Below, one piece after another: positions 50,661 through 59,459 of a DNA stretch of 64,000 nt. The position numbers were made by a program, and so were the translations under genes. The stretch is from assembly GCF_042649925.1 (NCBI RefSeq), contig NZ_JBHSAF010000015.1:310001-374000 (forward strand). Direction: 5' to 3'. Numbering within the stretch: the stretch's first letter is position 1; the number at the start of each line of letters is the position of its first letter. This stretch comes from Pseudaeromonas sharmana (GTDB lineage Bacteria > Pseudomonadota > Gammaproteobacteria > Enterobacterales > Aeromonadaceae). The notes beneath the pieces were generated by a model. That model worked only from the letters and a program-made list of their open reading frames with translations. It had not been told where the DNA came from and did not search any database.

Positions 50661-51377
50661 GTGAAACCTGCGTTGACACGCCGAGCCATGTGTCCGCCCC
50701 TGCATTGGTCTGAACTGCCGATGGGGGAGTGGATCGCAGCCGAAATTCAGGAACGTTTGAATGCCTGGTGTCCTGAGCTATTTGGTTATCATCTACTGAA
50801 GCTGGGGGCTTTGAGCAGCGAGCTCTCTTGCTGCTGTTCAACCATCAGGCACCAGAGCGCGTTGGCGCCCGAAGGCCAGCAGATTGGTCTTCGGGGTGAA
50901 CTGGAAGATTTACCGATCAGAGATGGTGCCATTGATGCGTGTTTGCTGGCCCATGCGCTTGATTACAGCGCTGATCCGCATCAGTTATTACGCGAGGTCG
51001 ATCGCGTATTGACCGTCGATGGCTGGGTTCTGATCAGCGGCTTTAATCCACACAGTCTGGTGGGGATCGGGCGCTGGTGGCCATCGCTCCGTCGTCGTCA
51101 GCCATGGCATGCGCGGATGTTTGCGCCGGAGCGGATTCGTGACTGGCTGGAGCTGTTGGGATTCGAAATGGTGCATTGTGAGCTGTTTGGTTTCAGCAGC
51201 TTTTCCAGCAATAGCCGAATTCACTGGTGGCGAGAAAATCTTGGGCGGGACTACGTCCCTTATCTGGCATCGGTCTATGTGCTGGCGGCAAGAAAGCGGA
51301 CGATTCCGTTAACGCCAGAGCTCAAGCAGCGCTGGCAGCGTAAGCCAATCATCGTACCTGGTATGGCGCGGGTTTAG
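50661..51377 (+). CDS. yafS: SAM-dependent methyltransferase, YafS-like
   Basis: The 238-residue protein has a class I methyltransferase fold. Residues about 75-125 (LEDLPIRDGAIDACLLAHALDYSADPHQLLREVDRVLTVDGWVLI) match the Methyltransf_11 core. The usual glycine-rich SAM loop (GxGxG) near residue 50 is not clear: the text reads KLGALSSELSC, a weak point. The substrate is unknown. GTG 50661 has TGGAG just upstream. Its location between gloB and rnhA is that of E. coli yafS. Its TAG stop overlaps the rnhA stop on the other strand. Confidence 0.85.
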   Translation: MKPALTRRAMCPPLHWSELPMGEWIAAEIQERLNAWCPELFGYHLLKLGALSSELSCCCSTIRHQSALAPEGQQIGLRGELEDLPIRDGAIDACLLAHALDYSADPHQLLREVDRVLTVDGWVLISGFNPHSLVGIGRWWPSLRRRQPWHARMFAPERIRDWLELLGFEMVHCELFGFSSFSSNSRIHWWRENLGRDYVPYLASVYVLAARKRTIPLTPELKQRWQRKPIIVPGMARV

Positions 51378-51838
51378 GGGCGGTAGCCGGTATCATCCAG
51401 CAATTCATTACCACTGGCGGCTTCTCGAGCCAATTGATCGCAGCGCTCGTTTTCCGTATGCCCTGAGTGACCTTTTACCCACAGCCAGGTTACATCATGG
51501 CGTTGCACCTGTTCATCGAGTTGTTGCCATAAATCGACATTTTTCACCGGCTCCCGTGCTGCGGTCAACCAACCACGACGTTTCCAGTTTTGTATCCATT
51601 CGGTAATGCCTTGCCGGACATATTGGCTATCTGTCGTCAGGCTGACGGCACAGCGTTCATGCAGCGTCTTGAGGCCAGCAATGGCAGCCAGCAACTCCAT
51701 TCTGTTGTTCGTTGTCAGACGATAACCCTGGGCGAGCTCTTTACGATGCTGGCGATAGATCAGTACCACACCATATCCACCGGGGCCGGGATTGCCGAGG
51801 CAGGAGCCATCAGTATAAAGAGAGACCTGTTTTAACAT
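51374..51838 (-). CDS. rnhA: Ribonuclease HI
   Basis: RNase HI degrades the RNA strand of RNA-DNA hybrids. With ATG 51838 the protein is 154 residues (E. coli 155) and begins MLKQV as in E. coli. Catalytic residues are Asp in LYTDGSCLGNPG, Glu in NNRMELLAAI, Asp in LTTDSQYVRQGI and the final Asp in ENERCDQLAR; the basic protrusion is NWKRRGW. It is divergent from dnaQ with 51 bp between starts, so the promoters must overlap, as in E. coli. Its stop overlaps that of yafS. Confidence 0.97.
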   Translation of the reverse strand: MLKQVSLYTDGSCLGNPGPGGYGVVLIYRQHRKELAQGYRLTTNNRMELLAAIAGLKTLHERCAVSLTTDSQYVRQGITEWIQNWKRRGWLTAAREPVKNVDLWQQLDEQVQRHDVTWLWVKGHSGHTENERCDQLAREAASGNELLDDTGYRP

Positions 51839-51889
51839 GCTTTGTCGGATAGAATAGGGTTTTGGCCCGCAGTCTGACACAAAAGCATC

Positions 51890-52651
51890 ATGAACCCAAA
51901 CCTAACAACGTCCGCCAGCCGCCAGGTCATCCTGGATACCGAAACCACGGGGATGAACCAGAGTGGCGGAGCGCATTATCTTGGCCACCGGATCATTGAA
52001 ATTGGTTGCGTCGAGGTTATCAATCGGCGGCTGACGGGCAGGCATTATCATGCCTATCTCAAGCCTGACCGTCTGGTGGATGAAGAGGCGATCCGGGTAC
52101 ACGGGATTACCGATGCGTTCTTGCGAGACAAACCCAGTTTCGCGCAAAAGGCAGATGAGTTCATTGAGTTTATCCGTGGAGCTGAACTGGTCATTCATAA
52201 CGCGCCGTTTGACGTCGGCTTCATGGATTATGAATTCGAGCTTCTGGGGCGCCCGCTTAAAACCCGGGATATCTGTTCGGTAACAGATACGCTCGTCATG
52301 GCGCGGCGTCTATTCCCGGGCAAGCGTAACAGCTTGGATGCCTTGTGTTCGCGCTACGATATTGATAACAGCCACCGTACGCTGCACGGCGCTTTGTTGG
52401 ACGCTGAAATCCTGGCGGATGTCTACCTGTTGATGACAGGCGGGCAGACACGCCTGGAGCTGGCAATGACTGAGCAGCAATCTGCCGGTGAGCAAGCGGG
52501 CACGGATGTCGCAACCGTAAGAGACAATCGCCCGCTGCGGGTCATTCAGGCTTCGGCATCGGAGTTGGCAGCGCATGAAAAACGCCTCGATCTGGTACAG
52601 AAGAAAGGAGGCCGCTGTCTGTGGCGAGAGGGGCTGGCCGTGAGCGATTGA
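51890..52651 (+). CDS. dnaQ: DNA polymerase III epsilon subunit (3'-5' proofreading exonuclease)
   Basis: DnaQ removes misincorporated nucleotides in the replicative polymerase core. The 253-residue protein has the DEDDh motifs: Exo I LDTETTGMN (about 15-23), Exo II IHNAPFDVGFMDYEF (about 102-116) and Exo III HGALLDAEILADVYL (about 165-179, His and Asp). The C-terminal tail after residue 185 binds the alpha subunit in E. coli; it ends GRCLWREGL. A small hairpin follows the stop. It is divergent from rnhA. Confidence 0.96.
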   Translation: MNPNLTTSASRQVILDTETTGMNQSGGAHYLGHRIIEIGCVEVINRRLTGRHYHAYLKPDRLVDEEAIRVHGITDAFLRDKPSFAQKADEFIEFIRGAELVIHNAPFDVGFMDYEFELLGRPLKTRDICSVTDTLVMARRLFPGKRNSLDALCSRYDIDNSHRTLHGALLDAEILADVYLLMTGGQTRLELAMTEQQSAGEQAGTDVATVRDNRPLRVIQASASELAAHEKRLDLVQKKGGRCLWREGLAVSD

Positions 52652-52652
52652 G

Positions 52653-52679
52653 GCGAACCGGCAGGGAGTGCCGATTCGC
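52653..52679. terminator. Hairpin between convergent dnaQ and HD-GYP gene
   Basis: GCGAA-C-CGGCA (52653-52663) pairs with TGCCG-A-TTCGC (52669-52679) apart from one C/A mismatch, with a GGGAG loop. No direct T-run follows, so termination is plausible but not certain. Confidence 0.5.
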
Positions 52680-52696
52680 AACGTCATCTCAGGTTT

Positions 52697-54238
52697 TTAT
52701 TCACCCTGGAACTCGTCGCGATAGGTATCGCGGATTGCCAGGAAGTGCTCGAGATTGGCTAACATCAGATCGACCAGATCGGGATCAAAATGGCGGCCTT
52801 TCTCCTCGCGGATCAGGGTCAGGATCTTGTCCAGGGGCCATGCGCGCTTATAGCAACGATCCGAGCCTAGCGCATCAAATACATCAACCAGGGCTGTAAT
52901 ACGACCTTCTAGAGGAATGTTGCGCTCGCGCAGTCCTTGCGGATATCCGCTGCCATCCCACTTTTCATGGTGGTTGAGCGCTATCTGTGACGCGACTTGA
53001 AACAGCTCGATATCCGAACCACTGAGCATGTCATAACCGATTTGGGCGTGGGTTTTCATGATTTCCCACTCGTCGGCATCAAGTTTTCCAGGCTTATGCA
53101 ACACAGCATCGGGTATGCCAATCTTGCCGATATCGTGTAAAGGCGAGGCGCGCTTGAGGAGTTCAGCCTTTTCATCGCTGAGGCCAAGCAACTTGGCAAA
53201 CAGTTCACAATACAATGCAACCCGCTTAACGTGCAGCCCCGACTCTTTGGAGCGGGTTTCGACGATTTCACCGATGCGATAAATAATTTCCCGCTGATTA
53301 TCGGCCAGCAACTCGTTGAGTCGGATATTCTCCAACGCGATGATAATGTTCTCGGTAAACAGATTCAGCAGATAGGTATCCATCTGGCTGAGCGGCCGCG
53401 TCCCCTCAATATGAAAGATCAGACTGTGTCTGGGGTTATTACAGAAAATGACCAGTTCGTTATCGCGATACAGGTTCTGGCGTTGTCGCATCGCTTCGAG
53501 GACCACATCACTAGGATTGGCCTTGTCGTCGCCGACCAGCAACACAGTGTTGCTCAACAGGGTTTCCAGCGTGCTATTGCGTAATTCATAGGCATTGTGA
53601 CGCAAGGTATAGAGACTGCTCTCTTCAAGCGCAAGCAGCGCCGAAAGCTGCTCAAGTGTGCCTTCAGCAAATTGTTTGAGGGCCTGCTTTTCGAAAATGC
53701 CTTTTGACGCGGCAATGACTTTTTCCAGGCCGCGCCTGTGGTGTTCCAGGGTCCGAATATCACGATAGGAGCGCAGACTGGCGCGGATCAGAGTCCTGAG
53801 CTTCTGTGATGTCAGCTCAGTTTTGTCCTTGTAGTCGTTGATGTCATAGTTGGCGACGACATCATCTTCAGGTGCTTGTCCGGGCTGGCCTGTGCGTAAC
53901 ACGATCCGGACGTGGGGATTTTGCAGGACATCGCGGACATGTTTGACAACATTCAACCCTGCGTTGTCGGTTTCCATCACTACATCCAGCAGAATCAAGG
54001 CAATGTCCGATTCGTTCGCCATGATGGCGATGGCTTCATCCCCGGTATAGGCGTGTAAAAACTCGATGGGCCGAGCGTCAAATATAAATTGCGCCAGCGT
54101 CATCTTGGTGATGCGATGAACTTCGGGTTCATCATCAACGATCAGCACTTTCCAGCCTTCACGCACATGACAGGCTGTCTCATGCTCATCATCGACAATC
54201 AGTATTTCATCATCCATTTGCACCGTATCACCTGACAT
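52697..54238 (-). CDS. Response regulator with REC, DUF3369 and HD-GYP domains (c-di-GMP phosphodiesterase)
   Basis: The protein of about 513 residues has a receiver domain (about 30-150: VLIVDDEPEVHRIT, phospho-Asp in LILLDVVME) and a DUF3369 domain, a GAF-like sensor region (about 165-330). An HD-GYP domain (about 340-500) follows. The HD motif HDIGKIGIPD and the full GYP block HHEKWDGSGYPQGL are present, so hydrolysis of c-di-GMP is expected. A second IVDDE-like motif, ILIVDDEH, lies about 20 residues before the receiver's own. No partner kinase is nearby. ATG 54238 is chosen; AGGAGG lies 12 nt upstream. It is divergent from gmhA. Confidence 0.93.
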   Translation of the reverse strand: MSGDTVQMDDEILIVDDEHETACHVREGWKVLIVDDEPEVHRITKMTLAQFIFDARPIEFLHAYTGDEAIAIMANESDIALILLDVVMETDNAGLNVVKHVRDVLQNPHVRIVLRTGQPGQAPEDDVVANYDINDYKDKTELTSQKLRTLIRASLRSYRDIRTLEHHRRGLEKVIAASKGIFEKQALKQFAEGTLEQLSALLALEESSLYTLRHNAYELRNSTLETLLSNTVLLVGDDKANPSDVVLEAMRQRQNLYRDNELVIFCNNPRHSLIFHIEGTRPLSQMDTYLLNLFTENIIIALENIRLNELLADNQREIIYRIGEIVETRSKESGLHVKRVALYCELFAKLLGLSDEKAELLKRASPLHDIGKIGIPDAVLHKPGKLDADEWEIMKTHAQIGYDMLSGSDIELFQVASQIALNHHEKWDGSGYPQGLRERNIPLEGRITALVDVFDALGSDRCYKRAWPLDKILTLIREEKGRHFDPDLVDLMLANLEHFLAIRDTYRDEFQGE

Positions 54239-54406
54239 CTCGCTGTATGACCTCCTAATCATATAAAAAGATTTTAATAAAAAAAGCGAACAAAACCTGC
54301 AAGCGAGCAATCTGTGCGTAAGCGCAATCAAAAGCCTGAATCTGGTGAGGATGACGACATTGCCCCCCTGTGTCAGAATGCGGGCTTAGTCATGCTAGGG
54401 GGTTAT

Positions 54407-54994
54407 ATGTACCAGGAACTGATTCAATCTGAACTGTCAGATGCCGCGACCGTGTTGAATGCGTTTATGTCGGACCCTGCCAACCTGCAGAAAATTGAAC
54501 AAGCAGCGACCTTGATGGCTCATACTTTGCGTCAGGACGGCAAGATTCTCTCCTGTGGCAATGGTGGTTCGCATTGTGATGCCATGCACTTTGCCGAGGA
54601 GTTAACAGGACGTTACCGTGAGAACCGCCCGGGCTATGCGGGGATTGCTATCTCCGACCCCAGTCATCTCTCCTGCGTCAGTAATGATTTTGGGTATGAA
54701 TTTGTTTTTTCCCGGTATGTCGAGGCGGTCGGCCGTCGAGGTGATGTGCTGCTCGGAATTTCAACGAGTGGTAATTCGGCGAACGTGCTGCGCGCGATGG
54801 AAGCGGCTCGAGGGAAAGGCATCCTCTGTGTCGCCCTGACTGGCAAAGACGGTGGCAAAATGGCGGCCTTGGCGGATGTCGAGATTCGCGTACCGCATTT
54901 TGGGTATGCCGATCGCATTCAGGAGGTGCATATCAAAGTGATTCATCTGCTGATTCAGCTCATCGAGCTGGAAATGGTGCGCCAGGCGGACTGA
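54407..54994 (+). CDS. gmhA: Phosphoheptose isomerase
   Basis: GmhA converts sedoheptulose-7-phosphate to D-glycero-D-manno-heptose-7-phosphate, the first step to LPS core heptose. The 195-residue SIS-domain protein has ILSCGNGGSHCDAMHFAEELTGRY (about 47-70), SDPSHLSCVSNDFGYEFVFSRY, LLGISTSGNSANVL (about 114-127) and the C-terminal IQEVHIKVIHLLIQLIE. The length agrees with E. coli (192). AGGGGG lies about 5 nt before ATG 54407; a GTG 31 codons upstream opens a non-homologous extension and is rejected. yafJ follows after 16 bp. Confidence 0.96.
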   Translation: MYQELIQSELSDAATVLNAFMSDPANLQKIEQAATLMAHTLRQDGKILSCGNGGSHCDAMHFAEELTGRYRENRPGYAGIAISDPSHLSCVSNDFGYEFVFSRYVEAVGRRGDVLLGISTSGNSANVLRAMEAARGKGILCVALTGKDGGKMAALADVEIRVPHFGYADRIQEVHIKVIHLLIQLIELEMVRQAD

Positions 54995-55010
54995 GGCGGA
55001 GATCGTCATC

Positions 55011-55796
55011 ATGTGCGAGTTGTTGGGCTTGAGTGCCAATGTACCGACTGACATCTGCTTCAGCTTTACCGGCTTGATGCAGCGTGGCGGAAAAACCGGG
55101 CCGCATCGGGATGGTTGGGGTATCACTTTCTACGAGGGCAAAGGCTGTCGTACGTTCAAGGATCCGATGCCCAGTTGTCAGTCACGCATTGCGCAACTGG
55201 TCCAGGAGTATCCGATAAAAAGCTGTGCGATTGTCAGCCATATCCGCCAGGCAAACCGTGGCGCTGTTGCCCTGGAAAATACCCACCCGTTTACCCGCGA
55301 GCTGTGGGGCCGTTACTGGACCTTTGCGCACAATGGTCAGCTTGCGGGCTATGAAACACTGGATACGGGACGTTTTTGGCCCGTTGGCCAGACGGACAGT
55401 GAACGGGCGTTCTGTTGGTTGTTAAACCGCATGGAGTCACGGTTTCCTGTGCCGCCTGAACAGCCTGCCGAGCTATTCGCGGCGGTGGCGGAATGGTGTG
55501 GGCAACTCCGGGACATGGGCGTGTTCAACATGCTGTTGACCGATGGTGAATTTGTGATGACATTCTGCTCGACGCACTTGCATTGGCTGACGCGACGGGC
55601 GCCGTTCGGCGAGGCTCAACTATTGGACGAAGATGTCACCATCGATTTTCAGAAAGAGACTACGCCGAAGGATGTGGTCACGGTCATTGCGACTCAGCCT
55701 CTGACTCAAAATGAAGCCTGGTGTCAGATGAAAAGTGGTGAATTCAATTTGTTTCACTACGGCGAATGTACGTTGTCGGGCGTTGTTCCGGTGTGA
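55011..55796 (+). CDS. yafJ: Class II glutamine amidotransferase, YafJ family
   Basis: The 261-residue protein starts MCELLGLSANVP, so after Met removal Cys2 is the N-terminal nucleophile of a class II glutaminase. Other active-site blocks are HRDGWGITFYEG (about 32-43), SHIRQANRG (about 76-84), FAHNGQLAGY (about 104-113) and QTDSERAFCWLL (about 126-137). No synthase partner domain is present, so the ammonia acceptor is unknown. It is probably co-transcribed with gmhA, 16 bp upstream, an arrangement also seen in E. coli. Confidence 0.92.
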   Translation: MCELLGLSANVPTDICFSFTGLMQRGGKTGPHRDGWGITFYEGKGCRTFKDPMPSCQSRIAQLVQEYPIKSCAIVSHIRQANRGAVALENTHPFTRELWGRYWTFAHNGQLAGYETLDTGRFWPVGQTDSERAFCWLLNRMESRFPVPPEQPAELFAAVAEWCGQLRDMGVFNMLLTDGEFVMTFCSTHLHWLTRRAPFGEAQLLDEDVTIDFQKETTPKDVVTVIATQPLTQNEAWCQMKSGEFNLFHYGECTLSGVVPV

Positions 55797-55822
55797 AGCG
55801 GTCCCCATATCGGTGAGCAAAA

Positions 55823-55849
55823 GAAAAGGGAGCGATGAGCTCCCTTTTC
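55823..55849. terminator. Bidirectional terminator between yafJ and purN
   Basis: GAAAAGGGAGC (55823-55833) and GCTCCCTTTTC (55839-55849) form a perfect 11-bp stem with a GATGA loop. Confidence 0.88.
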
Positions 55850-55864
55850 ATGCCGTGCAAGCAC

Positions 55865-56512
55865 TCATTCATCGTCATCGCTGGCATAGCCCGCAGTCGG
55901 CAGGCAACGTCCGTCCAGCCAGGCGCGTCCATCCCGCATTTGCAGTCTGCGTTGACAATACCAGTTCACAACCAAAGGATAGATTTGGTGTTCCTGCGTG
56001 AGCACACGAGCAGCCAGATCTTCGACACTGTCATCACTGAATATCGGCACCTTGGCTTGTAATACGACAGGGCCGCCATCCAGCTCTTCGGTCACAAAAT
56101 GCACCGTCGCACCGTGGACATCATCACCGGCGGCCATCGCACGCTGGTGGGTTTTGATGCCTTGATACTTGGGTAGCAATGACGGATGAATATTCAGCAT
56201 TCGCCCGGCAAAGTGCTGGACGAAGGCGGGCGTCAGAATGCGCATGAAGCCGGCCATGACCAATAAATCCGGTTGCCAGGACTCCAGCGCAGTTATCAGG
56301 GCGGCGTCATAATCTTCGCGGGAGGCAAAGTCGGCATTCGCCAGCACCTGTGTCGGGATGCCTGCATCCTGTGCACGTTGCAGGCCGAATGCCTCGGCCT
56401 TATTGCTGATAACACCCACTAGCTGGCCCTGGATTCGGCCGTCAGCACAGGCGTCGATCAATGCCTGCAGATTGCTGCCGTTACCGGAGATCAGGACGAC
56501 GAAACGTGTCAT
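55865..56512 (-). CDS. purN: Phosphoribosylglycinamide formyltransferase
   Basis: PurN transfers a formyl group from 10-formyltetrahydrofolate to GAR, the third step of purine synthesis. The 215-residue protein has the GAR-binding loop LISGNGSNLQALI (about 7-19) and the catalytic NIHPSLLPKYQGIKTHQRAMAAGDDVHGATVHFVTEELDGG (about 107-147), which includes the Asn, His and Asp triad. The ATG overlaps the purM stop by 4 bp (ATGA), showing translational coupling. The final residues SDDDE are acidic and variable. Confidence 0.97.
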   Translation of the reverse strand: MTRFVVLISGNGSNLQALIDACADGRIQGQLVGVISNKAEAFGLQRAQDAGIPTQVLANADFASREDYDAALITALESWQPDLLVMAGFMRILTPAFVQHFAGRMLNIHPSLLPKYQGIKTHQRAMAAGDDVHGATVHFVTEELDGGPVVLQAKVPIFSDDSVEDLAARVLTQEHQIYPLVVNWYCQRRLQMRDGRAWLDGRCLPTAGYASDDDE

Positions 56513-57546
56513 TTGATTTCGACCTGCGCTTCATCATCAGCGGCATCGGCAATGGCCCCGATCAACCACGCTTGCTCGCCTTCGGCTTGCAACAAAGCCA
56601 GCGCGGCAGAGACCTGGTCCGCAGGCAGGGCGATAACCATGCCGACGCCACAGTTGAATGTGCGGTACATCTCATAGGTGTCCACATTGCCATTCTGCTG
56701 CAGCCAGCTGAAAACGGCAGGCCATTGCCAACTGCTACCGTCGATGACGGCCTTGGTTTTTTCCGGAAGAACACGCGGTATGTTTTCCCAGAAACCGCCA
56801 CCCGTGATGTGCGACAGCGCATGGATATCACAAGCTTCGATCAACTTCAGTACCGGTTTGACGTAAATCCGCGTCGGTTCCAGCAGGGCATCGGCCAGGC
56901 TCTTGTCCCCGACTTGTTGCGACAGGTCTGCCTGGGATACTTCGAGAATCTTGCGGATCAATGAGAAACCATTTGAGTGCGGACCTGAGGATGCCAAAGC
57001 AATCAGCGCATCACCGGCCTTGACCTTGCTGCCATCGATGATTTCCGAGGCTTCGACAACACCGACACAAAAACCGGCAATGTCGTAGTCTTCACCTTCG
57101 TACATCCCTGGCATTTCCGCTGTTTCACCGCCGATCAGCGAGCAACCCGACATTTCACAACCTGCACCGATGCCAGTGACAACGGCGGCTGCGGTATCAA
57201 CATCCAGTTTGCCAGTTGCATAGTAGTCGAGGAAAAACAGGGGTTCAGCCCCTTGCACGATCAGGTCGTTGGCACACATGGCCACCAGATCTATACCGAC
57301 GGTATCGTGCTTCTTCAGGTCGATGGCCAGACGCAGCTTGGTGCCCACGCCATCCGTACCGGAGACCAGCACAGGTTCGCGATAACCTGCCGGGATGCGG
57401 CACAGGGCGCCAAAACCACCGAGGCCACCAATTACTTCCGGGCGGCGAGTGCGCTTGGATACACCTTTGATGCGTTCAACGAGGGCATTGCCTGCATCGA
57501 TGTCTACGCCAGCATCCTTGTAGCTCAGTGAGGTCTTGTCAGTCAC
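56509..57546 (-). CDS. purM: Phosphoribosylformylglycinamidine cyclo-ligase
   Basis: PurM closes the imidazole ring to give AIR, the fifth step of purine synthesis. The 345-residue protein (E. coli 345) has KDAGVDIDAGNALVERIK, LVSGTDGVGTKL, GCSLIGGETAEMPGMY and SSGPHSNGFSLIRK. GTG 57546 is the start: the product then begins with the E. coli sequence TDKTSLSYKD, and AGGA lies 6 nt upstream. A promoter and PurR-like box precede it. It is divergent from upp, as in E. coli. Confidence 0.97.
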   Translation of the reverse strand: MTDKTSLSYKDAGVDIDAGNALVERIKGVSKRTRRPEVIGGLGGFGALCRIPAGYREPVLVSGTDGVGTKLRLAIDLKKHDTVGIDLVAMCANDLIVQGAEPLFFLDYYATGKLDVDTAAAVVTGIGAGCEMSGCSLIGGETAEMPGMYEGEDYDIAGFCVGVVEASEIIDGSKVKAGDALIALASSGPHSNGFSLIRKILEVSQADLSQQVGDKSLADALLEPTRIYVKPVLKLIEACDIHALSHITGGGFWENIPRVLPEKTKAVIDGSSWQWPAVFSWLQQNGNVDTYEMYRTFNCGVGMVIALPADQVSAALALLQAEGEQAWLIGAIADAADDEAQVEIK

Positions 57547-57587
57547 GGGAGATCCTTGTCGTATCAGGGGGTGGAAAAAACGCGCAC

Positions 57588-57615
57588 ATTCTAGCAATCA
57601 ACGACGGAAGGACAA
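57588..57615 (-). promoter_or_regulatory. Predicted promoter of purMN
   Basis: On the minus strand TTGTCC (57615-57610) and TAGAAT (57593-57588) are spaced by 16 bp. The PurR-like box abuts the upstream side of the -35. Confidence 0.5.
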
Positions 57616-57616
57616 A

Positions 57617-57632
57617 ACGAAATCGTTTGTCT
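57617..57632. promoter_or_regulatory. PurR-box-like operator upstream of purMN
   Basis: ACGAAATCGTTTGTCT matches 9 of the 11 fixed positions of the E. coli PurR consensus ANGCAANCGNTTNCNT, including the central CG. It lies 71-86 bp upstream of the purM start. E. coli purMN is a PurR target. Confidence 0.6.
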
Positions 57633-57650
57633 GGTCTTCGATTAAACTGC

Positions 57651-57679
57651 TCCACAGCGCTCGTTACGAATGATAAAAT
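57651..57679 (+). promoter_or_regulatory. Candidate upp promoter
   Basis: TCCACA (57651-57656) and TAAAAT (57674-57679) are spaced by 17 bp, matching the consensus at 4 and 5 of 6 positions, with a start about 25 nt before the upp ATG. Confidence 0.42.
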
Positions 57680-57712
57680 TCTGCAGTTTTGCATGTTGCC
57701 GAGGAGCCTGAA

Positions 57713-58339
57713 ATGAAAGTCGTAGAAGTCAAACACCCGCTGGTTAAACACAAGCTGGGTCTGATGCGTGAGTGTGATATCAGCACCAAGCGTTTTCGTG
57801 AGCTTGCCAAAGAGGTGGGGAGTTTGCTGACCTATGAGGCAACTGCCGATTTTGAAACCGAAAAAGTGACCATTGAAGGCTGGAATGGCCCGGTTAGCGT
57901 CGATCAGATCAAGGGCAAGAAGGTCACAGTGGTACCGATCTTACGTGCTGGACTGGGCATGATGGATGGCGTTCTGGAGCATATGCCGAGCGCTCGGGTC
58001 AGCGTCGTGGGCATCTACCGCGATGAAGAGACGCTGAAGCCGGTGCCGTACTTTGAAAAAATTGTCAGCAACATTGAAGAGCGTCTGGCCCTGGTCGTGG
58101 ATCCTATGTTGGCGACCGGTGGTTCCATGATTGCCACCATCGATCTGTTAAAAAAGAAGGGTTGTAAATCCATCAAAGTGATCGTGCTGGTGGCGGCTCC
58201 AGAAGGGATCCAAGCCTTGCAGGAAGCTCACGATGATGTCGAGTTGTACTGTGCCGCCATTGACCAGCGTCTGAACGACAAGGGCTATATAGTGCCCGGG
58301 CTCGGCGATGCCGGAGACAAAATTTTCGGCACCAAGTAA
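57713..58339 (+). CDS. upp: Uracil phosphoribosyltransferase
   Basis: Upp salvages uracil to UMP using PRPP. The 208-residue protein has the E. coli length. It begins MKVVEVKHPLVKHKLGLMRE and has VPILRAGLGMMDGVL (about 74-88), the PRPP loop VVDPMLATGGSMIATIDLL (about 128-146) and the uracil-binding C-terminus YIVPGLGDAGDKIFGTK. GAGGAG lies 6 nt before ATG 57713. No uraA permease follows; the next gene encodes a DUF2066 protein. Confidence 0.97.
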   Translation: MKVVEVKHPLVKHKLGLMRECDISTKRFRELAKEVGSLLTYEATADFETEKVTIEGWNGPVSVDQIKGKKVTVVPILRAGLGMMDGVLEHMPSARVSVVGIYRDEETLKPVPYFEKIVSNIEERLALVVDPMLATGGSMIATIDLLKKKGCKSIKVIVLVAAPEGIQALQEAHDDVELYCAAIDQRLNDKGYIVPGLGDAGDKIFGTK

Positions 58340-58405
58340 CAAGACGATAGAGGTTGTTTGACGCCAGCCGCGGAGCGACATGGCTACCATGTCGAAGGGG
58401 GAGGA

Positions 58406-59434
58406 ATGCGCAAGCCGGTTTATTATATTGGCTACCTGATTTGGCTGGTATCGACACTGCTGTCGGCAGCGCCGCAACTGGACGTTTATAGCGTTCCAAA
58501 CTCGTTGTCGCCTGCGGCAGGCATGGCACAGGTACTACAGCGCCTTACGGGGGGACAGCTTGATATGCAGTTGCCGATGGTACAGCAGGCGTTGTCGTCA
58601 CCGCAGGAGTACCAGCAATCGGCTACGCCAGGGATGCTCTCCTTCAATCAGCAAGCGATGGGGGCGTTACTGTTGCGGGCAGGGGGACTGCGCTGGGAGA
58701 CGCCGCGCCCGGGATTGCTATTGTGGATCCGGGACATGAGCCATGCCGATATGACGTTGCTGCCGGGTGATAGCTCTACCGCCTGGCCTGCATTGTTTGC
58801 TACTCAGGGGGAGTATTGGGCGCTTCCAACCCTGTTTCCGTTGATGGATCTGGATGACATCGCCAAGGTCACGCCGGATTTGGTCAGCCAGGGAATGATC
58901 AATCCGATTCTGATTGCTGGTCAACGATATGGGGATTATTGGCCTGTGCTGGCTGAGTTATCTCGCAGCGAGCAAGGCCAATGGCTGTTACGCTGGCAAC
59001 TCTATGAACCGGATGGCAAAGGTCGTGCGCTGATCAAGGGCCAGGCCAGCGGGGATGAGCAGCAGGTCGTTCAGCAGACCATGGCGGCGTTTGCCGATTA
59101 TTATGCCAGTCGTTTTGCAAAGCCTGTGGCACCCCAGTCACTGGACTTGGCTGTTGCTGCCGCAGCGGATGAGCCGCTAGGGTGGACTGGCAATCGGCTG
59201 CGGTTACGGGTCGATGGACTGCGCAGTCTGGACGATGTGTTGGCGGTGCAGAGCTGCATTGGGCAATGGCCGAGTGTGGCGCACAGCAGTATAGAAAACC
59301 TCTCTGGGGATACTGCCGTGATCGTGTTGGAGGCCAAATCTGATCAGGCGGCGGTCATCACGGCGTTGCAAGCTGAAGCGCGCTTGCAAGGTGAAGTCGC
59401 GACCCCGTTTATCCGCCATTGGCAGAGCAACTAA
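58406..59434 (+). CDS. Exported DUF2066-domain protein
   Basis: The 342-residue protein has an N-terminal hydrophobic signal (about 5-22, ending LLSAAPQ). The rest is predicted to be periplasmic, alpha/beta and without recognised catalytic motifs. The layout fits the DUF2066 family, which commonly stands next to hda in Vibrio- and Aeromonas-like genomes; its function is unknown. GGGGGAGGA directly precedes ATG 58406. It lies between upp (66 bp upstream) and hda (25 bp downstream) and is probably co-transcribed with hda. Confidence 0.82.
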   Translation: MRKPVYYIGYLIWLVSTLLSAAPQLDVYSVPNSLSPAAGMAQVLQRLTGGQLDMQLPMVQQALSSPQEYQQSATPGMLSFNQQAMGALLLRAGGLRWETPRPGLLLWIRDMSHADMTLLPGDSSTAWPALFATQGEYWALPTLFPLMDLDDIAKVTPDLVSQGMINPILIAGQRYGDYWPVLAELSRSEQGQWLLRWQLYEPDGKGRALIKGQASGDEQQVVQQTMAAFADYYASRFAKPVAPQSLDLAVAAAADEPLGWTGNRLRLRVDGLRSLDDVLAVQSCIGQWPSVAHSSIENLSGDTAVIVLEAKSDQAAVITALQAEARLQGEVATPFIRHWQSN

Positions 59435-59459
59435 TTTGAGTGACAGGAAAAAACGAGCC

